Source: Halocafeteria seosinensis (lineage: Eukaryota > Sar > Bigyra > Bicosoecida). Taken from it: a stretch of DNA of 64,000 bases. Numbering within the stretch: position 1 is the first letter of the stretch; every line of letters starts with the position of its first letter. The notes under the pieces are model-generated. The model searched no databases. It saw only the letters and a program-made list of their open reading frames with translations, and was not told the origin of the DNA. Both the position numbers and the translations under genes were made by a program. Location: assembly GCA_001687465.1 (NCBI GenBank), contig LVLI01000249.1:86047-150046 (forward strand), written 5' to 3'. Positions 33,701 to 43,545 of this stretch are shown here, piece after piece.

Positions 33701-35941
33701 AACAAACGGTAGACTTGGTGGCAGCCAGCTCATCATATTTTCTGCTACTTACTCCTCCTGTTCTCATGTTCCACACTTTCAGCATTCCGACACTATCGAG
33801 TGATGCAAGTTTATCCTTCGAAAAAGGTGACCAACTCATGCTTTCAATGGCCCCTGAGTGAGAAGCTAGGTGAAGTAACTCTTTTGTATCTGAGCCCGTG
33901 CTAAACAGGGAAACAACCCCTGATGTTTGGCCCACAGCAACTAATTGAGATCCTTCGGTGCTCCATTCCACCTCAGGTGAAGACAAATTTGACTTCATGG
34001 TAGATGGAGAAGCCAAGCACTCTGGTGTACTCTCTAAATCAATCTTTGTAGTATTTGCGTTCTCGAAGTCCACAACGAATAGGCCGCAGCTTTGAACGAT
34101 TGCAAAAAATGTGTGACGCTTTCCTCCGTGCGCCATTAACGTTTTCACTGATTGGTTTTCCCTTCCTATGGCCATAGTCTTCCATGGACGAGCATCGTCT
34201 TTCGGGTCGATTTCAACCAGTTTCCCGTTGGCAGTACCTACAACTATACTGTTGCGCCCAACGCCCCATGTCAATGACGTGCATGCTTCAGTGCCCAAGT
34301 AATACGTCCTAAAGCAACGAAACTGTTGTTGCTCGTCGAGCATCTTGCCTCCGTTAATATCGGAGAGGGAGCACTGCAAGGCTTCGAGTCCTCGGATCTC
34401 GTCGTGTCCCACTTGTTGTCCTAGAAGCCATAGTTTCACATAACCGTCGGACGAACATGTCGCAAACTTGTGTGGGTTTTGCGGATGAGGCTTGATGCAC
34501 TGAATCGGAAAACAGTGTCCAGGCGTCGAACGCCACACTGGGTTCAATGTGCCGCTGTTGAGAAGAAACACACCACCGGTAACCGTGCTTAACAGTAATC
34601 TAGAGATCCCTTCCAAAGCCTGGCACGGAGGCAGAAGTAGAACTTCAGCTATCCCTCCGTTCACGTTTACATGCATGAGGTGAGACGGGAAAACACTTGT
34701 TAGATTGAATTTCTGAACCTGTAGGGAAAAACGTTGCAACAGTTATATCCCCCCAAAGAGCTGTGAATTAACAGGGAATAACGTACGTGTGGTTTTACAC
34801 GACTGAATGCTAGAAACGACCCCGATTCTTCTGGACACCATACAGTGCTGCTCCCGGAATGAATGGTCTTGCTCCTTTGGCTAACGGGGAAGGCTCTCGG
34901 AGTTCTCACGCTCTGGGTCTGAGCCTTCAGTGCATCTATTTTGTCGCTCTCACCGTATACTTGAAAAACATTTCCAGTTAAGACGTCAACTAATGCATGT
35001 ACACCTTCGCCCATACTAATAACGGCGCTATCAGAGCCGCACGGCTCAAACTGGATTCTCCGTATTATTGGAACTTGATGATGCAGACTAGGACCACCAG
35101 ATCCGTCTGTACCCGTATCTTTGGAAGGTGGCATCACCTGAATCTGATTGTGTATATCACTAGCACAGTGATACCTGTGTATGATGTTCCCACTGCAAAA
35201 CACTACCGACTCTTCTAAGTCTCTTTTCTCCGTCACTTTGGCTGTCTCCTCTGAGCAATTTTCCACGGGATTGAATGTGTGCCAATGCAAGTCGGTCACG
35301 GTGGTATTGCAAACCTTCAGGAGGTCGACATCGTGGCGTAGGCGCGGAATGCTCTTTGGGACCTCAAGCCTAGGGGTTTCTACGAGTAAGTCCAAGTTAG
35401 ATTCCAGTGTCCTCGTTGTCGAGGTACCGCCATCGTTTCCCAGTTTCAGTCCAACTGAGGAGTTGGTTGCTTTGTCTTGTTCAACATAGAGTTGTAGTAG
35501 TTGTACACTGCTCGTTGTGGCGAGGGCAACGACGTTGCTGCTTGAGGGATTCCATTTTATTCTCTGGGGGAGATCATCCATCTCAATTGCTCCCAAAAAT
35601 GTTCCTCCGACGATATCGAATACTGCAAATGTAGACATGATATTTCGATAGGCGATTGCCAGATAACGGGGTGGCGATAGTGAACATGAAATGCAACTGA
35701 TCACTAACGCCGAGTTGCTTTCGGCACTCTCATTACCGGCGTGCTGCCTCCCAGCTAAAGAGAAAGTCGTCATGTCTAGCGTGTATCGGAGAACTGGTTC
35801 ACCCAATAGCATTCCACGAGCGTACACATGAACCGTCGTTCCACCTGCATAGGCAAAGTATTCACTATTCCCTGCCAGATACTGTCCATCGACGTGTGTG
35901 CAGCATCCTCCAGGGGCGCGCATAAGTGTTTGAGCGCTCAT
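30717..35941 (-). CDS. WDR17: WDR17-like WD40/solenoid protein (2 exons)
   Basis: Model: complement(join(30717..34718, 34787..35941)), 1,718 residues; the 68-nt intron is GTACGT...CCTACAG. WD40-type blades are visible in both exons (for example IKWNPSSSNVVALATT, FPIQCIKPHPQNPHKFATCSSDGYVKLW, IESMSWSPFSKDKLASLDSVGMLKVW). The C-terminal half is an alpha-solenoid. Assignment to WDR17 rests on weak but ordered matches: the N-terminal YFAYAGGTTVHVYA; the solenoid ALILAPHVSIEFWQ, which aligns with the family's ALSIAPGVSVKYW; and the C-terminal FLSPW near the stop. It is about 400 residues longer than the vertebrate protein. Start ATG 35941 is the first Met in the frame. Other large WD40-solenoid trafficking proteins remain possible. 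Confidence 0.65.
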
Positions 35942-36569
35942 AATGGTTTTATTTCGTTCGCTAGACCCCACATACAGTTTGTACTCAGGTACATCAATTC
36001 AATGACACTGTTGTGGTACCCTACAGGCTACTGGTGGCAATTTGGTTTGTTGCTTCAAGGACGACCTTAGGACGTCCTCTCAGACTCCTCTGCCGTTTGC
36101 TTTCTTGAAGTCGACAGCAATGCTCTCTTATGGGTATTGATGCAGTTGAGCCTGGAAAATACTTGGAAACTTGCCAGATACGCTGGCCACTGAGCTCGAG
36201 AAGTTCAAACCCTGAGCTAGCTGGAAGTCGTTCAATGCAATCATTCAGACACTGGATCAATTGTGGTCAACAAGTACATTTCCCGTCGCTGAACACTACA
36301 TCCCTTGGATTCCATGCCTCGACTGTCCCCAAGAAGAAATCACTGCTTGTTTTAGTCTGTCTGTTGATCGTATCATTCCAGCTTCTAGCATTGAGTTGGG
36401 AGTTCCGAAGGGTGGCAATTCCGGGGCCTGAAGATTTTCAGGTAGCTCCCAGCAACCCATCGGAAAAGGCTTCTTGCTTGAAATATAAAGCCCCAATCCA
36501 TACACTGATGTGACCAGCCCATAATATGAGAATGAAACCGCTAGCACATAAAACAGATTTAAAAGCGTC

Positions 36570-36752
36570 TCTGGTTTATTCACATTTGTAGTGTGTTTGT
36601 TTACGAGACTGGGTAGTGTTGAATCGTTTGATCAAGCTCCCTTGATTCGGAATCTTGATGTTAGGAATGGGGAAACGGCAAAAAGAGGTGGATTCATTGT
36701 CCGACACGAGCAGAAACTTTTTATCATAGATTCATGTAGCTCATATTGCTGA
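36570..36752 (+). pseudogene. Fragment of the GLUG-kelch gene
   Basis: Reads SGLFTF..., SFDQAPLIRNLDVRNGET, RGGFIV, and FIIDSCSSYC before a TGA at 36750-36752. The intact gene at 10-13 kb has GVFTI..., RFEEAPSIRNIDVRNGAT, SGGFIV, FFRVDSCSSSG at the same spacing, just before its GLUG repeats. The GLUG repeats themselves are missing and the match stops at the TGA, so this is a stray piece about 24 kb away and on the opposite strand. Confidence 0.75.
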
Positions 36753-37042
36753 TACCCACAGTACAGTTGACGGAGCCTAGGGAAGAGCACTGTACCAAGA
36801 AACCTCATTAGATGCTCGGAGCAATCTTCAAAGGGGCTGTCGATCCTATTATATTTAGCCTAGGGCGAACATTCTTCTTCCGGAGCATAGCTTTTCTGCT
36901 TCCTCATGGGCTTCCTTCGCGTTGGGGTGCAGTTCCTGTAGACTACATGTCTTTCCGCAATACTACAACCAGTGTTGTGTTCCCTCACGGCGCATGTCAG
37001 CAAGGCTGCAGGAACAGCGGGCCCATCGCTGATTAACACGGG

Positions 37043-37126
37043 CGCATACCGCTCCTCGTTAAGAGGATGCGGTCAACTCCCCGGCCGGTGGGCTATTTGC
37101 CACATAGGTATATGTGTGTGTGTGTG
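37043..37126 (+). repeat. Dispersed repeat A, copy 2
   Basis: Matches 22838-22912 over the block GCATACCGCTCCTCGTTAAG, AGGATGCGGTCAAC, CCCCGGCCGGTGGGCTAT and a (TG)n tail. Here the two arms CCGCTCCTC / GAGGATGCGG pair almost perfectly. Confidence 0.8.
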
Positions 37127-37283
37127 CAATGCGCACTACCTGTCTTGGAACCCGGTTGTGGCGTACAGTGTCTGAAGCCCCCATAGATAGAGCTTCTAGA
37201 GGTACATGGAAGAATGCCGAGTTGTAAATAGGCAAAACGTTGTATCTAATATGTTAATGTGTTAGTTTTTAGCGAAGGGTTGT

Positions 37284-37746
37284 TTATTCCGGCTGACACA
37301 TCCGCTTGTACAAACTAGTTGAGACTACAAAATACGAATCATTTCGAGTTTCATCGAATCCATATATGGAGGAAGTGGAAGAATAACAACCTATGAAAAC
37401 GTACGTTCTTACCACAATGTTTGTCTATGTAGTACATACCAGCAGGCAACCATCCGGGCGCACGGCCCGGCATTTTGAATGCTGTTGCCGCCAACACAAA
37501 TGCAGCAAAGAGAAAGCGTTTGGGGATGTATGTTTCGTAGTAATCACCAGAGTGTGTCCGTGTGGCATTGTGATAGTGTCCTTTGTTCGCCTCATTGAAA
37601 AGACTTTTCCTCGAGAAGCTTCTCCTAGGCGTATTTCCTTCTATACACGCAGCATTTAAAACACAATTCGCAGCTGAACGATGGCAGCGGAAACTACAGC
37701 TAGTAACACTAGCAATGGCGGTCCTACCTCGCCCTCTGCAAAGCAT
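37284..37746 (-). CDS. Small hypothetical protein with one membrane segment (tentative, 2 exons)
   Basis: Tentative model: complement(join(37284..37390, 37440..37746)), 137 residues. The GTATGT donor and TTTTCATAG acceptor keep the frame open into a second exon ending at TAA. The middle (YYETYIPKRFLFAAFVLAATAFKMPGR) has one hydrophobic stretch after basic residues, like a small mitochondrial or ER membrane protein. The proposed start lies inside exon 1 of the divergent atlastin gene, which is a weakness: the true start may be in an upstream exon, or the ORF may be spurious. Confidence 0.3.
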
Positions 37747-39737
37747 GAAGAGGACATGGGAAGACCTGTGCAGGTGAGGAAGTCTGCTTCAACATGCTCC
37801 TGAGGAAGCTGTTTTACCATGATTCTGCCTCATTTCAGATCATTTCCATCGATGAAAAGGGCACACAGTTCCATTTAAACAAGGAGATGCTCCAGGAAGT
37901 GGTCTCTCGAGTCCCCTCCGCGGATATGAAGGTGTCCTTGGTCTCTGTTGTAGGTGCCTTCCGGACTGGGAAGTCATTTCTATTGGACATTTTGCTACGA
38001 TATCTCAAGTATTTCGATAGTCCCAAGCATCAGGACGAAGCGTACGAACGTCGTCCAAAGTGCGATGGCAAGTCGTCGTGGCTCTGGGGTGCTGATGGAG
38101 ATGGGGAAGACACCGACAAGGAGAAACTGGAAGGTCTGACGGGACCTGATGGGCAAACTGATCCTCATGGGTTTTCATGGAGATCTGGACGACAGCGGTG
38201 CACTACGGTATGTAGTATATTTGTGTCGTGTTATTCAAACAGGTTTCTGGGATCTATCCTGATTGTATTTATGTGTTTAAAACAGGGAATTTGGATGTGG
38301 AGCAAGCCATTCGTTAGACGTCTTCCGGACGAAAATGGAACACCAGGTGAAGGTGAAGAAGTTGCTGTTATTCTGGTCGATACCCAGGGGATTTTCGATA
38401 GCGAGACGACGCAAATGCTGACTGCGTCCATCTTTGGTCTTTCAACGCTCATTAGCAGCAATCAAGTGTATAATGTTACCAATCGGATCCAAGAAGACAA
38501 TCTCCAGCACTTGGCGCTGTTCTCCGAATATGGCCGCGTTGCGTTGAAGCGCAACCCGCAGAACCAAGCCCACGAGGAAGATACTGAACACAAGGATGAA
38601 CACAAAGCCAGGCCCTCGTTTAAGCCGTTTCAGACTCTTGAATTTCTGGTGAGAGATGCTGTCGTGAACGAATCCAATGTGGAGCGTGTGGATTTCAACG
38701 AACAAGAGAAAACGAACCAGGAATATCTTGAAGAGATCTTGTCAAAAACGGAGCATAAGGACCTTAGAGATGTACGTGAACATATTCAGAATTCTTTTGA
38801 TAGTATCACATGCTATCAAATTCCTCATCCCGGGTTGGAGCTGGTGGAGAATGCCTACGATGGCAACGTCTCTGTAATTCGACAGTTATTTAGGGCGTAT
38901 GTTGAGCGGTACGCTCACCGTTTGTTTAATCAAGAATTGGTGGCCAAAAGGGTCCATGGACGATGTATAGTCGCTGGAGAGCTGTATCGATTTCTCAAAG
39001 TATTCTGCAAAGTTTTTCAGGAAAAAAATGGGCTTCCACAAGCCCAGGTGCTCCTTGCTGCTACGTCAGAAGCGAATAGCCGGAATGCTGTAGAGCGAGG
39101 AGTGCGCTTGTATGAGAAGCATATGCGCGGATTGTTTGAATCCTTTAACAACAAGTACATTCCTCGAAAGAAACTCAACCAGAAACATGACGAATCTCTC
39201 AAAGATGCATTAAGGCTGTTTGATGAAATTGCTGACTTCGGACTAGACAGTGCCGTTGATAACTATCGACGAGCCTTGAAAGAAAAACTTAGCGAGCGCA
39301 TTGACGAGCTACATGAAATTAATGAAAGCCGTAACGTGTGGAAAAACTCGGAATATTATTTAATAGCTTTAGCACTGGCAGGCGTGGCCTGGATCATTCG
39401 TATGTTTCTTGATTTGTCGTGTACACCATGGAGCGACGTGTGTCGGCAAAGTTCAGATTTCCTGGGATTTATACTGGGGGCCGTATTTCTTACAATCGTC
39501 ATCGTAATGGTCGTAACGGGACATAGCCTATACTTCAAGGTAAAAAACTACCTTTCATTCTTGGGTGACGCGATCGAAATGGGCCTGAAGCAAGGCGATG
39601 ATACCGGGACATCTCCCTCAACCAGTGGGCGCTCAACTGAACCGGGATCAGACGAGACATCAACCAATGACTCCTTGGAATCGTCCCACGGAACAGCACA
39701 ACTGCGCCGGCGGGCAAACAATCGCAGAAGAGAATAA
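37681..39737 (+). CDS. Atlastin-type ER membrane-fusion GTPase (3 exons)
   Basis: Model: join(37681..37773, 37839..38207, 38286..39737), 637 residues. GTPase motifs in atlastin order: P-loop GAFRTGKSF, GFSWRSG...CTTGIWMW (switch I region), DTQGIFD, STLISSNQVYNV, QEDNLQHLALFSEYGR, and the RD-type guanine motif FLVRDA. A helical middle domain follows (PHPGLELV..., ATSEANSRNAVE). The C-terminus has a two-segment membrane hairpin (YYLIALALAGVAWIIRMFL and FLGFILGAVFLTIVIVMVV) and a cytosolic tail. Atlastins tether and fuse ER tubules. The 78-nt second intron is a multiple of three and stop-free; its removal is supported because CTT joins GIWMW as in the family. An acidic insert (about residues 85-115) is not typical. 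Confidence 0.9.
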
Positions 39738-39763
39738 CCATATCGCATGAATATCAATTGTAT

Positions 39764-41880
39764 TCAATCCTCCTCTCTTTGTTTTACTGGTGAAGCAATC
39801 AGCCCTGGTGGTCCACTATTTTCAACTTCAATCTCATTCCTATGGTTCTTCTCAAGGTTTGCATCTTCGCCTTCTTCATTATCCAAGGAGCGTAAAGCAC
39901 TGTCGGATTCTCCATTATTTGAATAATGATTGTTAACATTGTTGTTACTTTTGTGTGTGTCCTCTGCCCTATCTTGTTCGTTTTCATTTGTCCCCTCCGG
40001 TTGTAACTCCTCGACAGTTGAATGCCTTTCACCTTCTTCCTGATGACCAGTCGAATCGAGCTGATACTCTTCCCACAACTGCGATTGCTGTTTGCTCTGT
40101 TCGTCACCATTTTGCGTGGATGATTCCTCGACTTTGTTGTCAACAGTACCCTGTGACCCAGTGAGTTCCTCCACATCGTCACCATTTAATTCTTCAACAG
40201 GTTCCTGAGAGTACGGCCTATCGATGTTGTCGACGTGATTACCCTGCGCTTCGACTATGTCCCTTTCTGTTTCCTCCTCGCCTCCTTGTTCTTCTCCCCC
40301 GTAAAGTTCCTCAACAGGTTCTTGCGAATAAGGTCGATCGATGTCGTTCCCCTCGTCGTCGTTACCGTGTGATCCAGCTTTGCCGTCCTCATTTTCCTCT
40401 TGCGACTCTTCTTCTTTAGCTGTGTTGGTTGAAAGGCATATCGCTTCAGAAACCGTGTTATAGGCATCAGAATTCATTCCTCTTGGCTGAATGCCAACTT
40501 CTCCGCTCCCCGTCTGTTCATCTGAGTGCTCTTCCTCATGTGCATGCACACCCGCGGTAGTTTCCTGTTGTTTCATTTCATTTTCGGTATCGGTTTCTTT
40601 CTCTTCTGATTCTTGGGTGTGTGTATGTTGCTGTTCTGCACGATGCTCATCATTCGTTTCCTGGACAGTTTGTTTACCTTGGTGCCCGCTGAGAACTCGA
40701 GCGGCGTCTTCTCCGGACTCGTACAGATTTGCGCATCGCTCGCAAACAGCTTGCCATCCCGCTGCTTGACATCTCCTGCTAGCAGGGTTCTCACAAGTCG
40801 GTACAGTACATGGAATGGAGTTCTGATCCTGAGTGGCTGACTGCTGCTTCTGTTCGTTTTCTCTTTTCTCCGCCAAACGGCGGGCAACCTCCGACTTCCG
40901 TTCTTTCTCCTTTTCCTGTAGGAAATTTAAATTAAAACGAGGTTATTTCTCCAGTTTTAACTCCTGTAATAGCTGCACTAACCATAAACGCTTCCGCATC
41001 ACGTTGCATTCGGGTGTGTAAGTTGTCCAAGTTAGACTTGATGGCTTTGACCAACCAATTCAGTCCATCGGACACACGAGAGTCCAACTCGTAACTGTTT
41101 TCAGCTGGACGAGCTATGCACTGAAATACATTATGTCTTGACAATGTAAGGCTCTGAAGCTGTAACTGGCTAATTAACTGGTCGTCCGGCACGGCTTCCG
41201 GTTTGTCCTGCTTATTCGCTAAGCTGAATAAAAGGACACGAAGAACCGAAAGCATTTCATTTCCTTTTGTGGATTCAATGGTGGCTGTAATTGCAAAACG
41301 TACACTAGTATCGGTTTTCCCACTACCATGGGATGTTCCACTGTTTTCAACAATTCATCCCGACTTTCCGCGAACCGGAATGGATCCGCCGCATCGACCA
41401 CATAAATGACGCCATGAACCTGTAGTACATCCAAACCTATATAATTTATTAACTGATGCCGTACCACGAATAAACCCTCTCCGTACGACTCACCTCATGG
41501 AAGTACTTCGTCCAGACCCCTCGTATTCTGGCGCCCCCTCCCAGGTCATAGAAGCATAGCCGCTTGCCTTGTCGCTCGATGCGCACTGGCGCATTGAATC
41601 CGACCGTGGGGACCGTGTCGATTTCCGTATCTGCGTTTGTGTGATATTCGAGGATTACCATGTAATGACATTAGCGCCCCGTAAATTCCAATCCTACTCA
41701 AATCCTACCTCCTTTGAGTGCATACGTCAAGGTCGTTTTCCCAGCATTGTCTAGCCCAATGACGAGGATTGTGAGCTCGTTCTTATTGAGTTTGGGCTTG
41801 TTTTTGGCCTTGGAACTCGTCGAGGGAGCATTCCCATGCTTGGTCGCAGCCGAATCTCCTTTGGAGCATATTCCTCCCAT
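39764..41880 (-). CDS. ARL13: ARL13-type ciliary GTPase with a C-terminal B-box-like finger (5 exons)
   Basis: Model: complement(join(39764..40915, 40983..41223, 41304..41419, 41494..41630, 41709..41880)), 605 residues. N-terminal MGGICS allows myristoylation at Gly2 and palmitoylation at Cys5. GTPase motifs: GLDNAGKTT, TVPTVGF, and DLGGGARIRGVW, where GGG replaces the GGQ of ordinary ARFs, a hallmark of ARL13; then VHGVIYVVDAAD and LANKQDK. A basic coiled coil (TRMQRDAEAFMEKEKERKSEVARRLAEKRENEQKQQ) follows as in ARL13. Unusual is a B-box-like finger (CTVPTCENPASRRC..AGWQAVCERC), then a Glu-rich tail containing two IDRPYSQEPVEEL repeats. ARL13 acts in the ciliary membrane as an exchange factor for ARL3. 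I did not find an RVxP ciliary-targeting motif. Confidence 0.9.
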
Positions 41881-42093
41881 TGTACAAGTCTATCCACGGC
41901 GTGTTTGCGCGTACCGAAAAGTTAAAACACACAGAACAATATCGGAAAGTGGCAGCCTAAATGGTCATTCAGTCATGGAGCACCAGCAAGTCAATGGTAT
42001 GTGCCCCCAACTTCAACTAACGGCCTCAGCCCTAGTGTATTCAAAAGCCAAGCTCAGCCAACGGTGGCTACAATGCATGTACCATGTTCAGGT

Positions 42094-43356
42094 TCAATCA
42101 TTAGAGTGAATGAAAACCAGTTGTATTCTGAGGATAGTGAGAAAGATAATGTGGATCTCAGAACGTAAACTCTTGTTTGTATGCAACACGGATCTGGGAT
42201 TCCCCATGATTCCAATCCAATTTGTCTTAAGCATTCTATTGAGTCTTCTAGAATACTGTTCCGTCGTCTTTGAGGCAGCTACTTTATCCCACAGGTATTG
42301 GACCCTTCCACTAATGGACTTCATCGTGTCCCTGCGATGGCCTCCACAACACAGGAAATGGGCATTCTTGAAGAAGCGTGCGAAAGCGTTAGCACCTCCT
42401 TTATCTCCGTCTGCAATGAAAATGGTCCCCGCGGAATCAATGTCAGGAAAGCTGTCTAAAACGAACTCAAAGAAATCCCCCAAGAATCACCAGACTCATT
42501 CAATAAGTGGAAACCAGCCGACATGCAGCATGCATTGGAATTGGCAGAGTAAGTCGTAAGTCCACATACTGAACATTATCCCCGGCCTTCCAATCATGTG
42601 GGCAGCGTCACAGATGTAGAGGGGAGGCCCCCTATCTGTGTGGGTGGTCCTCGGAGACCACCAGAAGGATTTTATGAACCGAGCATCATCGTCAACATGA
42701 GGAAGATCGACTGCGTTGGGGTCAAAAGCCGGCACTTTTCTTTGTTCTTCCTTGGGAAGGGATTTTAAGTAGTGCTTGTGCGCGGACTCCTCGACTCGGA
42801 TCATTATCCGGCGCATCTCATCTGCACCACAGTATTCCACCTTTGCGTTATGTCCTTCCTCAGTAAGTAATTTTGCAAGCGTAGGTGCCATTTTTACAGT
42901 CTCTTCGTCACTTCCCTGTACTGGTGCAGTTGCGATGCTCCTAATTCTGCTTTCCTTTGAATCTGATAACCTCTTGTTCGGTGGAAGGTAGTCTCGTAAG
43001 GCGGACCGTATTTCGCCTGCTGTAAGGGATCGACGTTGGACGAAATCCAGGTTCCTACTCACGATCCGAGCTAGTTCTTCGGATGAGTAGGCAACCTTTG
43101 GAGAGATCAACGATGGGCCCTCGTTTGCAAGTTTTTGAGAGAGGTTTACCTCCGTAATTTTCCATGGCTTGTCCCTACTGCCGCTTGGGCTGAATGACGC
43201 ACGCACCAGGAAATCAGGAGTATCTGCGTTCGCTCTTGAGGGATCACTCCAACTAAGACTTATTTTCGTCGCGTCTGTCCATTGTTTGGTTTCGTGTGTA
43301 TTGTATCCGGCATCTACGCTATGCGGGATGTTTACGGATTTCTGGACTAACAGCAC
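42094..43356 (-). pseudogene. MULE-like transposase, disrupted
   Basis: Two ORFs in the same frame are separated by TGA codons at 42496-42498 and 42487-42489. The first ends DAAHMIGRPG...MWTYDLLCQ, like the MULE transposase start of the DDE domain. The second continues as DSFPDIDSAGTIFIADGDKGGANAFARFF and HFLCCGGHRRD, matching the central acidic residue and the C/H motif. The short sequence between the two reads naturally in another frame (NESGDSWGF), so small indels have broken the gene. The upstream 250 residues are not recognisable. No terminal inverted repeats were identified. Confidence 0.7.
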
Positions 43357-43545
43357 TAGGTGCCGCTAGCAAGGCGTACCGCCTATGATGGGCCACGGTA
43401 CGCTGATGAGTACAGCAGACTGACTTGCCTTCAAATATCCATGAAGGGGCGGGGAATCTAAGGAGGCTGTATAACTAGCGCATAGTATTACTACACGCCT
43501 TGGAGACTAAAACTTCCACGGAGAAGCGTTGATCGCACAGTTAAT

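Larger units (their letters stand above)
35942..37283. other. Intergenic with a GLUG-gene fragment and repeat A
   Basis: About 1.3 kb with no intact gene supported. It contains a broken GLUG-gene fragment (36570-36752) and repeat A copy 2 (37043-37126). An open frame before the fragment (36130-36513, +) encodes a hydrophobic segment (LLVLVCLLIVSFQLLALSW) that might be a further remnant, but I see no clear match to the parent. Confidence 0.45.

Noticed and set aside
39799-40185. Second minus-strand ORF inside the ARL13 tail
   Set aside because: A frame-shifted reading of the Glu-rich repeat region; composition is biased and there is no start context.
5550-43380. Similar CACCAGGCGCCACTAGC / CACTAGGTGCCGCTAGC words near 5552 and 43352
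   Set aside because: The match is short and imperfect; one copy lies near the MULE end but I cannot show it is an inverted terminal repeat.
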